Below are positions 38,458-46,856 of a stretch of 64,000 nt of DNA, one piece after another. The notes beneath the pieces were generated by a model. It had not been told where the DNA came from, did not search any database, and was given only the letters and a program-made list of their open reading frames with translations. Origin of the DNA: Mesobacillus jeotgali (lineage in GTDB: Bacteria; Bacillota; Bacilli; Bacillales; Cytobacillaceae); the NCBI RefSeq assembly GCF_900166585.1, contig NZ_FVZC01000008.1:372001-436000 (forward strand), written 5' to 3'. Each line of letters starts with the position of its first letter. Positions within the stretch are counted from its first letter, which is position 1. Made by a program: the position numbers and the translations under genes.

Positions 38458-38499
38458 TAGACACCACTCTAACTCAAAACCCTAGGAGGAACCCTTACT

Positions 38500-39308
38500 A
38501 TGAAGTTTAAAATGCAGGACAAACAAAATCAACTAATAGAAAGAATTTCAGATAGCCATCTTGTAGTTGGTGTGGATATTGCACAAGAATTACACGTAGC
38601 TAGAGCTGTGAATTTCCGTGGAATAATAGTCGGAGATTCACTTACATTTGAAAATAATGAAGAAGGTTTTGCTAAATTACTACAGTGGATAAACCAGTTA
38701 AAAACCTTAAGAAAAGACAACCTGGGATAAAAAAAGCACAAGCGTTAATTGAATTAGCTGTGCATTCAGTCGGCACTCGACAAGCACTCGAAGCTTATAA
38801 ACTACACTTGGAACAGTTAATTGAAGAGTTTGATTTAGCCACTGTGCAACTTGAACGAATTGAACAAGAAGTCACTTCCCTACTTAAACAAATTCCTTTC
38901 GCAAGAAAGTTGCTTGCCATCAAAGGAATTAGTGAAATTGCACTTGCAGGCATTCTTGGAGAATCAGGTGACCTCAGTGGTTTTGCGCATGGTAATTCTC
39001 TATTGCGCCATGCTGGATTACATCTTTCAGAGGCCAGTTCAGGTAAATGGAAAGGACAAATTGTCCTTTCTAAGCGTGGCAGATCTCGTTTACGGCGGTT
39101 TTTGTATTTAGCGACAATGAGTCTTGTCATGAACAACCCTGATTTTAAAGAGCTGCACGCCAATAATGTTAATGTGAAGAAGATGAAGAAAATGAAATCA
39201 ATAATGAAATTAATCCATAAACTCGCCAGAGTATTAGTAGGAATGGCCAGAAAGAATGATTCTTATCGTTCCGAGAAGATCCAATCGATTTCACCAATAG
39301 CTGCCTAA
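38500..39308 (+). pseudogene. IS110-family transposase, deleted and frameshifted
   Basis: The first fragment (38500-38730) has a good ribosome site (AGGAGG) and encodes the N-terminal RuvC-like start, with the first catalytic Asp in VVGVDIAQE. It then stops after about 76 codons. The second fragment (38685-39308) is in another frame and carries the coiled region and the C-terminal Transposase_20 domain, including KQIPFARKLLAIKGIS, SGKWKGQ and SKRGRSRLRRFLY with the serine-bearing motif. The remaining Glu/Asp catalytic block (usually about 130-150 residues, with a DRKDA-type motif) is absent between them. The protein cannot be active; the element could move only with help in trans. Confidence 0.85.
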
Positions 39309-39348
39309 CGTTTAGTTGATAATTAAAGAAACACTTTAGATTTAATAC

Positions 39349-39688
39349 CTTTCGAATACTGACTTATTCGCAGGACTCAAAGAAAGTACGAGTACCGGAT
39401 TTATTGAACAAAAGGGCTCCGACCCGTTCCTTTAGAAAGACCGGCCTCTACCACTTGGATAGGTGTAACGAAGGAATGAGAGGGCATTTGACCCGTTGAG
39501 ACATGGGAGTGAAAACCTCCAAGGGTAGCGTGGAGAAAATGTACATTATATGGAAATCATTGGATTTAGCATTAAATCCTTTATTAAAGTACGCCTTCTT
39601 GTAGCCATAATGTTCAAACTCATTCAATCAATCCCCTACTATTCTTTCAAGTGATTTGAAATCCTGCGAATAAGTGAGTATTCGAGAG
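39349..39688 (+). ncRNA. candidate IS1111-type guide (seek/bridge) RNA region
   Basis: A non-coding interval downstream of the transposase, closed by a long inverted repeat: 39352-39375 pairs with 39662-39685 at 23 of 24 positions and extends three more pairs (one wobble). Inside are local hairpins such as GGAG/CTCC around 39505-39520, and a repeated GACCCGTT (near 39420 and 39490). In IS1111-group elements the guide RNA is encoded downstream of the transposase gene, which fits this position. The RNA itself is not proven, and the long terminal stem could instead mark a small nested element. Confidence 0.5.
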
Positions 39689-39689
39689 A

Positions 39690-39710
39690 TAATCGTATCT
39701 AACTGAGGGA
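39690..39710 (-). repeat. right inverted repeat of IS1111-like element
   Basis: The complement reads TCCCTCAGTTAGATACGATTA, matching the left repeat at 18 of 21 positions. It lies five bases after the inner long inverted repeat. Confidence 0.75.
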
Positions 39711-39763
39711 GTTAAATAAGCTTCTTGGGTAATACCACCATATATTTGAAAAAACTCAAAAAC

Positions 39764-39806
39764 GACAAAAGCAGTGGGATTTCAGGTGTGAAATCCACTG
39801 CTTTTG
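39764..39806 (-). terminator. terminator of glucosaminidase copy 2
   Basis: A stem of about 19 bp (ACAAAAGCAGTGG plus GATTTCA with the complementary arm ending at 39806) has a 4-nt loop. On the minus strand it is followed by CGTTTTTG. The symmetry allows it to act on either strand. It separates the IS element from the autolysin gene. Confidence 0.82.
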
Positions 39807-39883
39807 TAATTGTTTTATATTTGCTATTTTCTGTGTGTGGACTCAAAATAGAAAGGCTTAGCCTAATGCCAACCTTTAAAAAA

Positions 39884-42238
39884 TTATTTTAATTCCTGGA
39901 TAATATATTGCTCGTATTTTGATTGTTTGCTTACCCAACCAATGCGCCCGTCAGCAAGCTTTACTTTATACCAAGTTTTTGATCCATCCATTGTCGGATT
40001 ACCTGCTGTATCTAAAACAAGATGGACATATTGGTTTAAGTAAAAGGTACCAATAGCTGCTTGAGAAGTCGAAGCAGTTGGACGAATATTTAAGGAACTT
40101 ACTGTAACACGACCAAGATTCTTAACTGATAAATAATCTTTATACTTATCAAACTGTATATCCTTAGTCCAGTAATCCTTATTGTTAAATTTAATCTTTA
40201 TCCAGTAATCATTATGCTTTTCGCTAATGTCAAAAAGGGTACCTTTCTTAAGTGTAATGGCAACGACGGTACTTCCCTTTTGGGTTGTTAACTTGATGTC
40301 CTTGTTGGCTACAGCTTTAATGCCAGCAGGGAAAACATCTGCACCAGCAGGTCTTGAAGGATAATCAAACATCCTGGTATCAACAGCTGCGTTATCATAA
40401 TCATTATTATTATAAGGAAGGATCCTTTGCATGTGAGCCGCGATCTTTTGTCCCCACTTAGGATCGCTAGCATAATAGAAATTCATGCCTTCACTGTTTG
40501 AGTTGATTCTGGTATTGCCGTATACCGTTTTAGTACTGAAGCCTAAATATGCCCCATTATATTTCCAGCTATTTGGATTAAGGTAGGATGCTTTCATTTC
40601 TTGAGCAATGTATTCGATATTCTGTTCTATGGTAGAGAATCGTACTGCTCCGACAAATGGTGCTGCATCATAGGCTCCGAAACCAAATAAATTCTTCTTT
40701 CCTAATGAAATATTAGAAGTACCATAACCGCTTTCCAATATCGCGTGAGCAGCTAAATACAGGGCGTTAACACCATATTTATTACCAGCATTAATTATAG
40801 CTTGTCCCTTTCCTTTCAACACACTGGCTTTTGAACCCAGGTAGTTATTAATATATGAATCAATTTGTGCTGAAGTAACCTTAGAAGGCTTTCTTAAGTC
40901 AATGAACTGGTATCCATTCCTGTGAAACGGATCTCCAGTGGTTACTTCTTTAAAATAGTCACCTGATACATAACCTGAAACCCCATTAGCAGTTACCTTA
41001 ACCCATCCATTTGAAACCTTATGTGTTGGATAATAGAAGGCACCACCAGGCAAAACAGTTAAGATTGATGATTCAGTATTAGCAGCTTGTCTTAGGTTCA
41101 AACTAGCGGTTGTTACAAAAAGTTTTCCGCTGATCGGAGTCTCTGTTATCACAGGAGGCTGATTTGCTTCATTTTGATTCTGATTTACGGCCCCATAATA
41201 TCTGTCTAAATCACTTATGTGAATATATCCTGCTTTTCCACCATAGGATAATCTCAGCCAATTTCCCACAATAAGACCAGATGAGACGATAGAACTTTTA
41301 GGTACACTCGTTAGCTTTGAATGAATGTTCCCGTAGGATGCATATAAAAAAGTGTCTTTATCTGTAATGTAATTTGTCTTCCCAAAGGTCTTTACAGAAG
41401 TAAGAAAAACATTACCAGATGGGAGGTAGGCAACTTTGCCTTTATACGACACTCTTAACCATGTTTGACCAAGACTATTAATTACTTTTTGGGATGAATA
41501 AAACACATTGTTACTGCCAATAGAGGAAATGGCTTTTTTCTTAGTATCTGGTGTGGCATAAATACCAGTTGTCTTCTTAGTGTAATAGTAAGTTGTCTTA
41601 GTTTTATAATACCTATAGTATTCTTTTAAGTAGCTTTTACTTATCCATCCACCTGTTGTGACTCTTTTACCTTTTGAAGTATAAGTATAGTAGACTTTTT
41701 GCCAGCTTCCTTTCCGTTCTGTGGAAGATACAATAGCATATTTAGGCAAAGTTTTTACAATTTTGTAATTGGTCCCTGCACCAGACCGCATATGTATTCT
41801 AGTTGTAGTCTGGTAATGAGTTTTGGATATTTTACTTGAGCTCGCTGCAGTGCTCTGTTTTGAAATAGTACCTGACGAAGACTTTATGACTGATGATTTG
41901 TTAACAGGTTTATAGGTCTTTAAAAAAGAAACCGAAACCCATCCTGTCTTTGTGTAATTCTTTTCTTTAGAAGAGTATGTATACGAAACTTTGTACCAGC
42001 TGCCAATGCGTTCAGTCGCTGTGACCAGTTTTCCTTTTGGGATTGTTATCAATACCTTGTACTTTGTCCCTGCACCAGATCTCAAATTAAGGTTTGCTAT
42101 CGTCTGGTATGTTGTCTTATTAATTTTCGTCACAGCGGCAGCTTCGGCCTGTAGTACTGTTAATGGGGTAACTGGAATAGACGCGCTTCCAACTAATAAA
42201 CTAGTCGATAAAACCAATATTTTTCCTATACTCTTCAT
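39884..42238 (-). CDS. secreted SH3-repeat glucosaminidase (autolysin), copy 2
   Basis: A 784-aa paralogue of the glucosaminidase at 33587-36028 with the same order: signal peptide, two canonical SH3 domains (NLNLRSGAGT, RIHMRSGAGT), degenerate SH3 modules, an SH3 (SLNLRQAANT), the glucosaminidase domain and a C-terminal SH3 (SLNIRPTAST). Catalytic Glu502 lies in AILESGYGTSN. The Pro/Val-rich linker of copy 1 is replaced by a short Asn/Gln stretch (NQNQNEANQ). ATG 42238 is chosen from AAGGAG 7 nt upstream, 8 codons inside the longest frame. Copies differ by many substitutions, so the duplication is not recent. Confidence 0.92.
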   Translation of the reverse strand: MKSIGKILVLSTSLLVGSASIPVTPLTVLQAEAAAVTKINKTTYQTIANLNLRSGAGTKYKVLITIPKGKLVTATERIGSWYKVSYTYSSKEKNYTKTGWVSVSFLKTYKPVNKSSVIKSSSGTISKQSTAASSSKISKTHYQTTTRIHMRSGAGTNYKIVKTLPKYAIVSSTERKGSWQKVYYTYTSKGKRVTTGGWISKSYLKEYYRYYKTKTTYYYTKKTTGIYATPDTKKKAISSIGSNNVFYSSQKVINSLGQTWLRVSYKGKVAYLPSGNVFLTSVKTFGKTNYITDKDTFLYASYGNIHSKLTSVPKSSIVSSGLIVGNWLRLSYGGKAGYIHISDLDRYYGAVNQNQNEANQPPVITETPISGKLFVTTASLNLRQAANTESSILTVLPGGAFYYPTHKVSNGWVKVTANGVSGYVSGDYFKEVTTGDPFHRNGYQFIDLRKPSKVTSAQIDSYINNYLGSKASVLKGKGQAIINAGNKYGVNALYLAAHAILESGYGTSNISLGKKNLFGFGAYDAAPFVGAVRFSTIEQNIEYIAQEMKASYLNPNSWKYNGAYLGFSTKTVYGNTRINSNSEGMNFYYASDPKWGQKIAAHMQRILPYNNNDYDNAAVDTRMFDYPSRPAGADVFPAGIKAVANKDIKLTTQKGSTVVAITLKKGTLFDISEKHNDYWIKIKFNNKDYWTKDIQFDKYKDYLSVKNLGRVTVSSLNIRPTASTSQAAIGTFYLNQYVHLVLDTAGNPTMDGSKTWYKVKLADGRIGWVSKQSKYEQYIIQELK

Positions 42239-42416
42239 TTCTCCACTCCTTTTAATTTTCACACTCCAAGAAAACTAAATTAGATTTGCATATATTGAGT
42301 TAACCGCTCTATCAAAATATGACTTAATTTTTCTATCGGCAAAAACGTTAGATTTATAAGCCTTTAGTATTGTAACATAATGGAAAATATTAAAATAGTA
42401 AAATATACCTAATTAC

Positions 42417-42468
42417 ATAAAAATCCCGAACAATGAAACTCCAATAGAGTAATCACATTATTCGGGAT
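42417..42468 (-). terminator. terminator of LCP gene
   Basis: On the minus strand ATCCCGAATAATG pairs with CATTGTTCGGGAT (one wobble), with a 20-nt loop, followed by TTTTTAT. It lies 16 bp past the LCP stop codon. Confidence 0.85.
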
Positions 42469-42484
42469 CTGATTATGAAATAAT

Positions 42485-43417
42485 TTATTTTAACTTTAAA
42501 TGATTTTTTAGTTCCTTCTGAACCCTTTGCTTTTCTTCCTCTGAAACCACTTGATAATAAATATTGTTAATTCTTGTTCCTTTCCCGGAGACTTGTAGCT
42601 GGTCGATGTTATGACGAGCATCTTTATAGTTTTTTTGTATTTCAACTATCTCATTAAAGGTCATGTTTGTCCTTATATTTTTCCCTAGTGCTGCAAAAAT
42701 ATCATCAAACTGGGTTAAAAAATTTACGCTTGCCCCTTTGTCTATTACGCCCTGGATAACCTGCCGCTGCCTTTGCTGACGTCCGAAATCACCTTTAGGA
42801 TCGTTTTTCCTCATTCTGACGAAAGATAAAGCCTCTTTCCCATTTAAGTTAAGCTCTCCCTCATTAAATTGGTGGCCACCTTCAGTAAAGCTGAAATTAT
42901 TATTTACGGTGATACCACCCACTGCGTCGACAATATCCTCAAAGCTTTCCATATTGATTTTCACATAATAATCAATCGGTATATCCAAGAAATCTTCCAC
43001 CGTGGCCATGGACATTTCTTCACCGCCAAATGCATAAGCATGGTTGATTTTATCAACAGTCCCATGTCCAATAATATCTGTTCTAGTATCCCGCGGAATA
43101 CTTAGCATTTTTACTGAATTTTTTTCAGGGTTAACTGTTAATACAATCATCGTATCAGAGCGCCCTTTGTCTCCTTCTCGTTCATCGACTCCCAGCATTA
43201 AGACTGAAAAAGGATCTTTCTTTCCAAAATCGATTTCATTTGTCCGTAAATCAGAAATTTTTCTATCTGTAGGTTGATGCATGGTTTTAACAGCATCTGT
43301 TAAAGATTTATAGACAGAAAAGGAATACAACCCTACACCTAAAATTAACAAAACAAAAATCAAACCTATAATACTAAGCCATTTACTTTTCTTTTGTTTA
43401 TTTCGATCGGTTCTCAT
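42485..43417 (-). CDS. LytR-CpsA-Psr (LCP) family wall-glycopolymer ligase
   Basis: A 310-aa membrane-anchored enzyme that transfers undecaprenyl-linked teichoic acid or capsule to peptidoglycan. A short basic cytoplasmic tail and one transmembrane helix (about 13-34) precede the LCP domain, with VLMLGVDERE, SDTMIVLTVNP, SIPRDTRTDI, GGITVNN and SFVRMRKNDPKGDFGRQQRQ. The Arg and Asp residues of these motifs bind the pyrophosphate. ATG 43417 follows GGAGGAATTGCGGT; nine extra upstream codons are unlikely. It is divergent from the polysaccharide cluster that starts at 43751, the usual setting for a capsule-attachment ligase. Confidence 0.92.
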   Translation of the reverse strand: MRTDRNKQKKSKWLSIIGLIFVLLILGVGLYSFSVYKSLTDAVKTMHQPTDRKISDLRTNEIDFGKKDPFSVLMLGVDEREGDKGRSDTMIVLTVNPEKNSVKMLSIPRDTRTDIIGHGTVDKINHAYAFGGEEMSMATVEDFLDIPIDYYVKINMESFEDIVDAVGGITVNNNFSFTEGGHQFNEGELNLNGKEALSFVRMRKNDPKGDFGRQQRQRQVIQGVIDKGASVNFLTQFDDIFAALGKNIRTNMTFNEIVEIQKNYKDARHNIDQLQVSGKGTRINNIYYQVVSEEEKQRVQKELKNHLKLK

Positions 43418-43750
43418 ACCGCAATTCCTCCAAAAAATTACCATTTACTTTTGATTCTAAATAATACAATATCAAAAATGTTGATAGAAGAATATAGAAA
43501 CTTTGTTTAAAAATCCTTTTTATTGTAAGAAAGTGGTAAAAAATTAAATTTGGTTATAAATTACAGTTAAAATACAACTAAGTTATGGTAAAATTAGACT
43601 GTATTTTTAAATTTTTTGGCAATTAAATATCTAAACGTAACATAATGTAAGAATTATTTAATCTTATTTTAATATTTTATAGAAGAAAATGTCGATTGAT
43701 GTTAAAATTTATACAGATTTTTGAATTTAATTTATTAAGGGGATAAAGGA
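43418..43750. promoter_or_regulatory. AT-rich divergent promoter region, LCP / polysaccharide cluster
   Basis: No gene is seen. TGGTAAAAT at 43586-43594 is an extended -10-like element facing the co-polymerase gene, without a clear -35. Several other AT-rich hexamers could serve. GGGGATAAAGG (43739-43749) is the co-polymerase ribosome site. Confidence 0.35.
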
Positions 43751-44695
43751 ATGCAAGAAGAAATTAAGTTACGTGATTTAATAGAAGTTATTATCAAAGG
43801 TAAAAAGCTAATTATAGCTATTATGATAATTTTTGTTTTATTGGCAACAACATTAAGTTACTTGGTTATAAAACCAACCTATGAAACAAAAGCGACTATT
43901 TTAGTAAACAATTTGCAGATAGAGGAAGGGGATGAAATATCAGCATATCTTAATGAAGTTATTTCTCCTCAAGTATATAGTGAAAGAATAACATCCCAGC
44001 ATTTGTTAAATAGGGTCATTGATAATCACAGTTTAGATAATGAGTGGGATGTTAAAACTCTGAAAGAGAAATTAACAGTTGAAACTGAAAAAGATTCAAA
44101 AATACTTATTATAACTTTACAAGGTAATGATCCGAAAATAATTAAAAAAACACTGGAAGCTATAATTAAAGAGGCAAATGAGTTTATTGGTGAATCTATT
44201 TCAAAGCGTCTATTAATAACAGCAGAACAATATAAAGAGCAAACTAATGAAGAGAAAGAAAAATTAGAAGAGGTACTGAAACGATATAATGCTGCCCGAG
44301 TAGATGAGGATTTACCTACGATTGTTTTACTTGATGCATTGATATCTGGGCAGAAACAATATTTATTAGATGTGGATGAAAAGTATTTAGATGAACTTCA
44401 AAGCCTTGACAAGAATAAACAAGTAGAATTTCAAAAGTTAAACAACCAAGTCAACACTCTTACTACCCTTTTTAATGAGTACAATGCTAAATATGAAAAA
44501 GCGAGGAGTGTCTCGCAATTATTTAATGTCGAAAATGAACTAACTGTTGTTTCAGGACCTGAATTGCCATTAGAACCGATTTCGCCAAAGAAAGCTAGGA
44601 ATATAGTAACATCCTTGGTACTTGGATTTATGGCTGGAGTAGGAGTTGTGTTTTTCCGTTATTATTTGGATCAAACAAAGAAAGGCTCTAATTAG
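43751..44695 (+). CDS. polysaccharide co-polymerase (Wzz-type), second copy
   Basis: A 314-aa membrane protein with helices at about 17-38 and 285-305 and a coiled-coil-rich external domain (about 155-265). It begins EIKLRDLIEVIIKGKKL, and ILVNNLQIEE and LPLEPISPKKARNI match chain-length regulators. Unlike the copy at 20631 it has no kinase after it, and its short C-terminal tail (RYYLDQTKKGSN) is not typical of kinase activators. It therefore probably sets chain length for the polymer made by the genes downstream. A terminator overlaps its stop codon, so it may be made at a higher level than the rest of the cluster. Confidence 0.85.
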   Translation: MQEEIKLRDLIEVIIKGKKLIIAIMIIFVLLATTLSYLVIKPTYETKATILVNNLQIEEGDEISAYLNEVISPQVYSERITSQHLLNRVIDNHSLDNEWDVKTLKEKLTVETEKDSKILIITLQGNDPKIIKKTLEAIIKEANEFIGESISKRLLITAEQYKEQTNEEKEKLEEVLKRYNAARVDEDLPTIVLLDALISGQKQYLLDVDEKYLDELQSLDKNKQVEFQKLNNQVNTLTTLFNEYNAKYEKARSVSQLFNVENELTVVSGPELPLEPISPKKARNIVTSLVLGFMAGVGVVFFRYYLDQTKKGSN

Positions 44696-44705
44696 GGCCT
44701 TTTTA
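44681..44705 (+). terminator. terminator overlapping the co-polymerase stop
   Basis: AAAGGCTC (44681-44688) pairs with GGGCCTTT (44695-44702, one wobble), loop TAATTA, then TTT. The stop codon TAG (44693-44695) lies in the loop and first stem base. Genes downstream need another promoter or antitermination. Confidence 0.75.
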
Positions 44706-44833
44706 TGTGAACATTATAATATTTCATTTTAATGATTATGAGATTACCTAGAAGTGAAAGGTATTCGTAAACAAATGTCAGGTAAAATTAAAATGTATTC
44801 TATTTTAAAAAACGAAAAATGAGGGGATAACAG

Positions 44834-46654
44834 TTGAGTTATAAAAAACGTGTTCCTATGATAATTTTATTAGATTCAATAGTAGTGTTATCTTCAATCT
44901 TCTTAGGTTTTTTCATTTTAAATCCATCTATGAATATCTTTACATTGCCTCTGCTATGGATTAGTTCTATTGCATTGTTATTAAGTCATCAAATTTCAGC
45001 GATGATTTATCATCTTTATCAAAAAGCATGGGAGTATGCAAGTGTCGGGGAACTAACAGCAATTGTTAAAGCGGTAACATTGTCGGTCTCTTTAGCGGGA
45101 GTTGTCCAGTTAGTTTTAGTTCAGGATATTTATTTTAGAGTGATGGGGATTACATGGATGCTACATGTAATACTCATTGGTGGCACACGTTTTTCGTGGC
45201 GAGTCTTTCGAGATAGATTTATTTCTCCAAGTCCAAATATGAAACGGACGTTAATCGTAGGTGCTGGATCAGCAGGGACAATGGTTGCTAGGCAACTATT
45301 AAGGAATCCGGATGCTGATTTATATCCCATTGCGTTTGTGGATGATCATCCTAAAAAGTACAGGCTACAAATCTACGGAATAGAAGTTCAAGGGAAAATT
45401 AAAGATATTCCTCTTTTGGCAGAAGAGCTAAATATAGAAAATATAGTAATTGCGATACCTTCTCTTCAAAAACAAGAACTTAAAAGGATATATGAAGAAT
45501 GTGCAAAAACCCAAGCCAAGACCAAAATTCTTCCAATGATAGAAGATCTCGTTACTGGTAGAGTTTCTGTAAGTCAAATTCGTGATGTTCAAGTAGAAGA
45601 CTTATTGGGACGGGAACCAGTAGAGTTGGACTTGAGTAGTATATCAGAGAAAGTCACTGGGAAAATAGTGCTAGTCACTGGAGCTGGCGGATCTATAGGT
45701 TCAGAAATTTGCAGACAAGTTTCACAGTTTTTCCCTCAAAAAATTGTTCTCGTAGGTCATGGAGAAAATAGTATTTACACAATTGATATGGAACTTCGTA
45801 ACCAATTTGGGCAAGTGATTGAAATCATTCCGTTAATCGGTGATGTTCAGGACCGAAATAGAATGTTTGAGATTATGGAAGAACATAAACCTAATGTTGT
45901 TTACCATGCAGCCGCTCATAAACACGTTCCGTTAATGGAATATAATCCACGTGAAGCAGTAAAAAACAATGTTTTTGGAACAAAAAATGTTGCAGAGGCA
46001 GCCGATAAGTTTAGGGTAGAAACCTTTGTATTAATTTCCTCTGACAAAGCCGTAAATCCTACGAACATAATGGGGTCAACAAAGAGAATTGCAGAAATGA
46101 TAATCCAAAGATTAGACCAGAATAGCCAAACAAAATTTGTCGCAGTTAGATTTGGTAATGTTCTTGGCAGTCGAGGCAGTGTAATACCGCTATTTAAAAA
46201 GCAAATTCAAGCAGGTGGACCTGTTACAGTCACTCATCCTGATATGACAAGGTACTTTATGACGATTCCTGAAGCATCTCGATTGGTAATTCAAGCAGGT
46301 ACACTTGCTCGAGGTGGAGAGATATTTGTCCTTGATATGGGCGAGCCTGTGAAAATTACTGACCTTGCGAAAAACCTGATTAGACTCTCGGGATATACAA
46401 TAGAAGAGATAGGGATTAACTATTCAGGATTAAGACCCGGGGAGAAAATGTTTGAAGAGTTGCTGAATGAAAGAGAAATTTATCCAGAACCAATTTTCCC
46501 TAAAATCTTTATTGGCAAAGCTGTACTTGAGCAGGAAGAGGAAGTCAATTATCTTCTTGAAAGATTTGAAAACTTCGATTCTAAGCAACTAAAGGACTTT
46601 GTAATTAATTTGGCTAACCGGAGAGAGAATAGGTTTTTTTTGGTAGCGAAATGA
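44834..46654 (+). CDS. membrane UDP-GlcNAc 4,6-dehydratase (EpsC/PglF/CapD type)
   Basis: A 606-aa membrane nucleotide-sugar dehydratase making the UDP-2-acetamido-4-keto-6-deoxy sugar, first step to bacillosamine-type sugars. Four transmembrane helices (about 6-115) precede a first Rossmann domain (LIVGAGSAGTMVARQLL) and a catalytic short-chain dehydrogenase domain (VLVTGAGGSIGSEICRQ at about 280). The active-site segment is SSDKAVNPTNIMGSTKRIAE, where Met replaces the usual Tyr, as in PglF/FlaA1 relatives. TTG 44834 follows GAGGGGATAA. With the next three genes it matches the epsC-epsN-epsL-epsM set of B. subtilis. Confidence 0.92.
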   Translation: MSYKKRVPMIILLDSIVVLSSIFLGFFILNPSMNIFTLPLLWISSIALLLSHQISAMIYHLYQKAWEYASVGELTAIVKAVTLSVSLAGVVQLVLVQDIYFRVMGITWMLHVILIGGTRFSWRVFRDRFISPSPNMKRTLIVGAGSAGTMVARQLLRNPDADLYPIAFVDDHPKKYRLQIYGIEVQGKIKDIPLLAEELNIENIVIAIPSLQKQELKRIYEECAKTQAKTKILPMIEDLVTGRVSVSQIRDVQVEDLLGREPVELDLSSISEKVTGKIVLVTGAGGSIGSEICRQVSQFFPQKIVLVGHGENSIYTIDMELRNQFGQVIEIIPLIGDVQDRNRMFEIMEEHKPNVVYHAAAHKHVPLMEYNPREAVKNNVFGTKNVAEAADKFRVETFVLISSDKAVNPTNIMGSTKRIAEMIIQRLDQNSQTKFVAVRFGNVLGSRGSVIPLFKKQIQAGGPVTVTHPDMTRYFMTIPEASRLVIQAGTLARGGEIFVLDMGEPVKITDLAKNLIRLSGYTIEEIGINYSGLRPGEKMFEELLNEREIYPEPIFPKIFIGKAVLEQEEEVNYLLERFENFDSKQLKDFVINLANRRENRFFLVAK

Positions 46655-46701
46655 CCACACCTTCAAGATAACCGGTATCAAATAAGAAAAATTACTAAAT
46701 A

Positions 46702-46745
46702 GTAAGCCCCTGTCTATATTTATATGGGCAAGGGCTGTTATTTTG
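46702..46745 (+). terminator. weak hairpin between dehydratase and aminotransferase genes
   Basis: An AGCCCCTG/CAAGGGCT-type stem with a mismatch and wobbles is followed by GTTATTTTG. It could be a weak terminator or attenuator in the 202-bp gap; no other feature is seen there. Confidence 0.4.
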
Positions 46746-46856
46746 ATGTCCTTGGTCAGTTAGTAGAGTTATTCTAGAACGGATTTATCCAAAAAGTTCT
46801 GTTAATAAAAAACAACAGATAGAAAAATATAGATTGATGGAAGGAAGATATTAATT

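Larger units (their letters stand above)
38437..39710 (+). mobile_element. internally deleted IS110-family (IS1111-like) insertion sequence
   Basis: The element is bounded by 21-bp imperfect inverted repeats (38437-38457 and 39690-39710, 18 of 21 matching), a mark of the IS1111 subgroup. Inside are two pieces of an IS110-type transposase and about 380 bp of non-coding sequence downstream of it. At about 1.27 kb it is shorter than full elements because the middle of the transposase gene is missing. No target duplication is expected for this family and none is obvious. It sits between a broken secreted-protein gene and glucosaminidase copy 2. Confidence 0.8.

Noticed and set aside
44705..44833. 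Possible EAR-type antitermination RNA before the dehydratase gene
   Set aside because: Position is right, but the stretch is AT-rich with no strong helices and I cannot match a conserved motif by eye.
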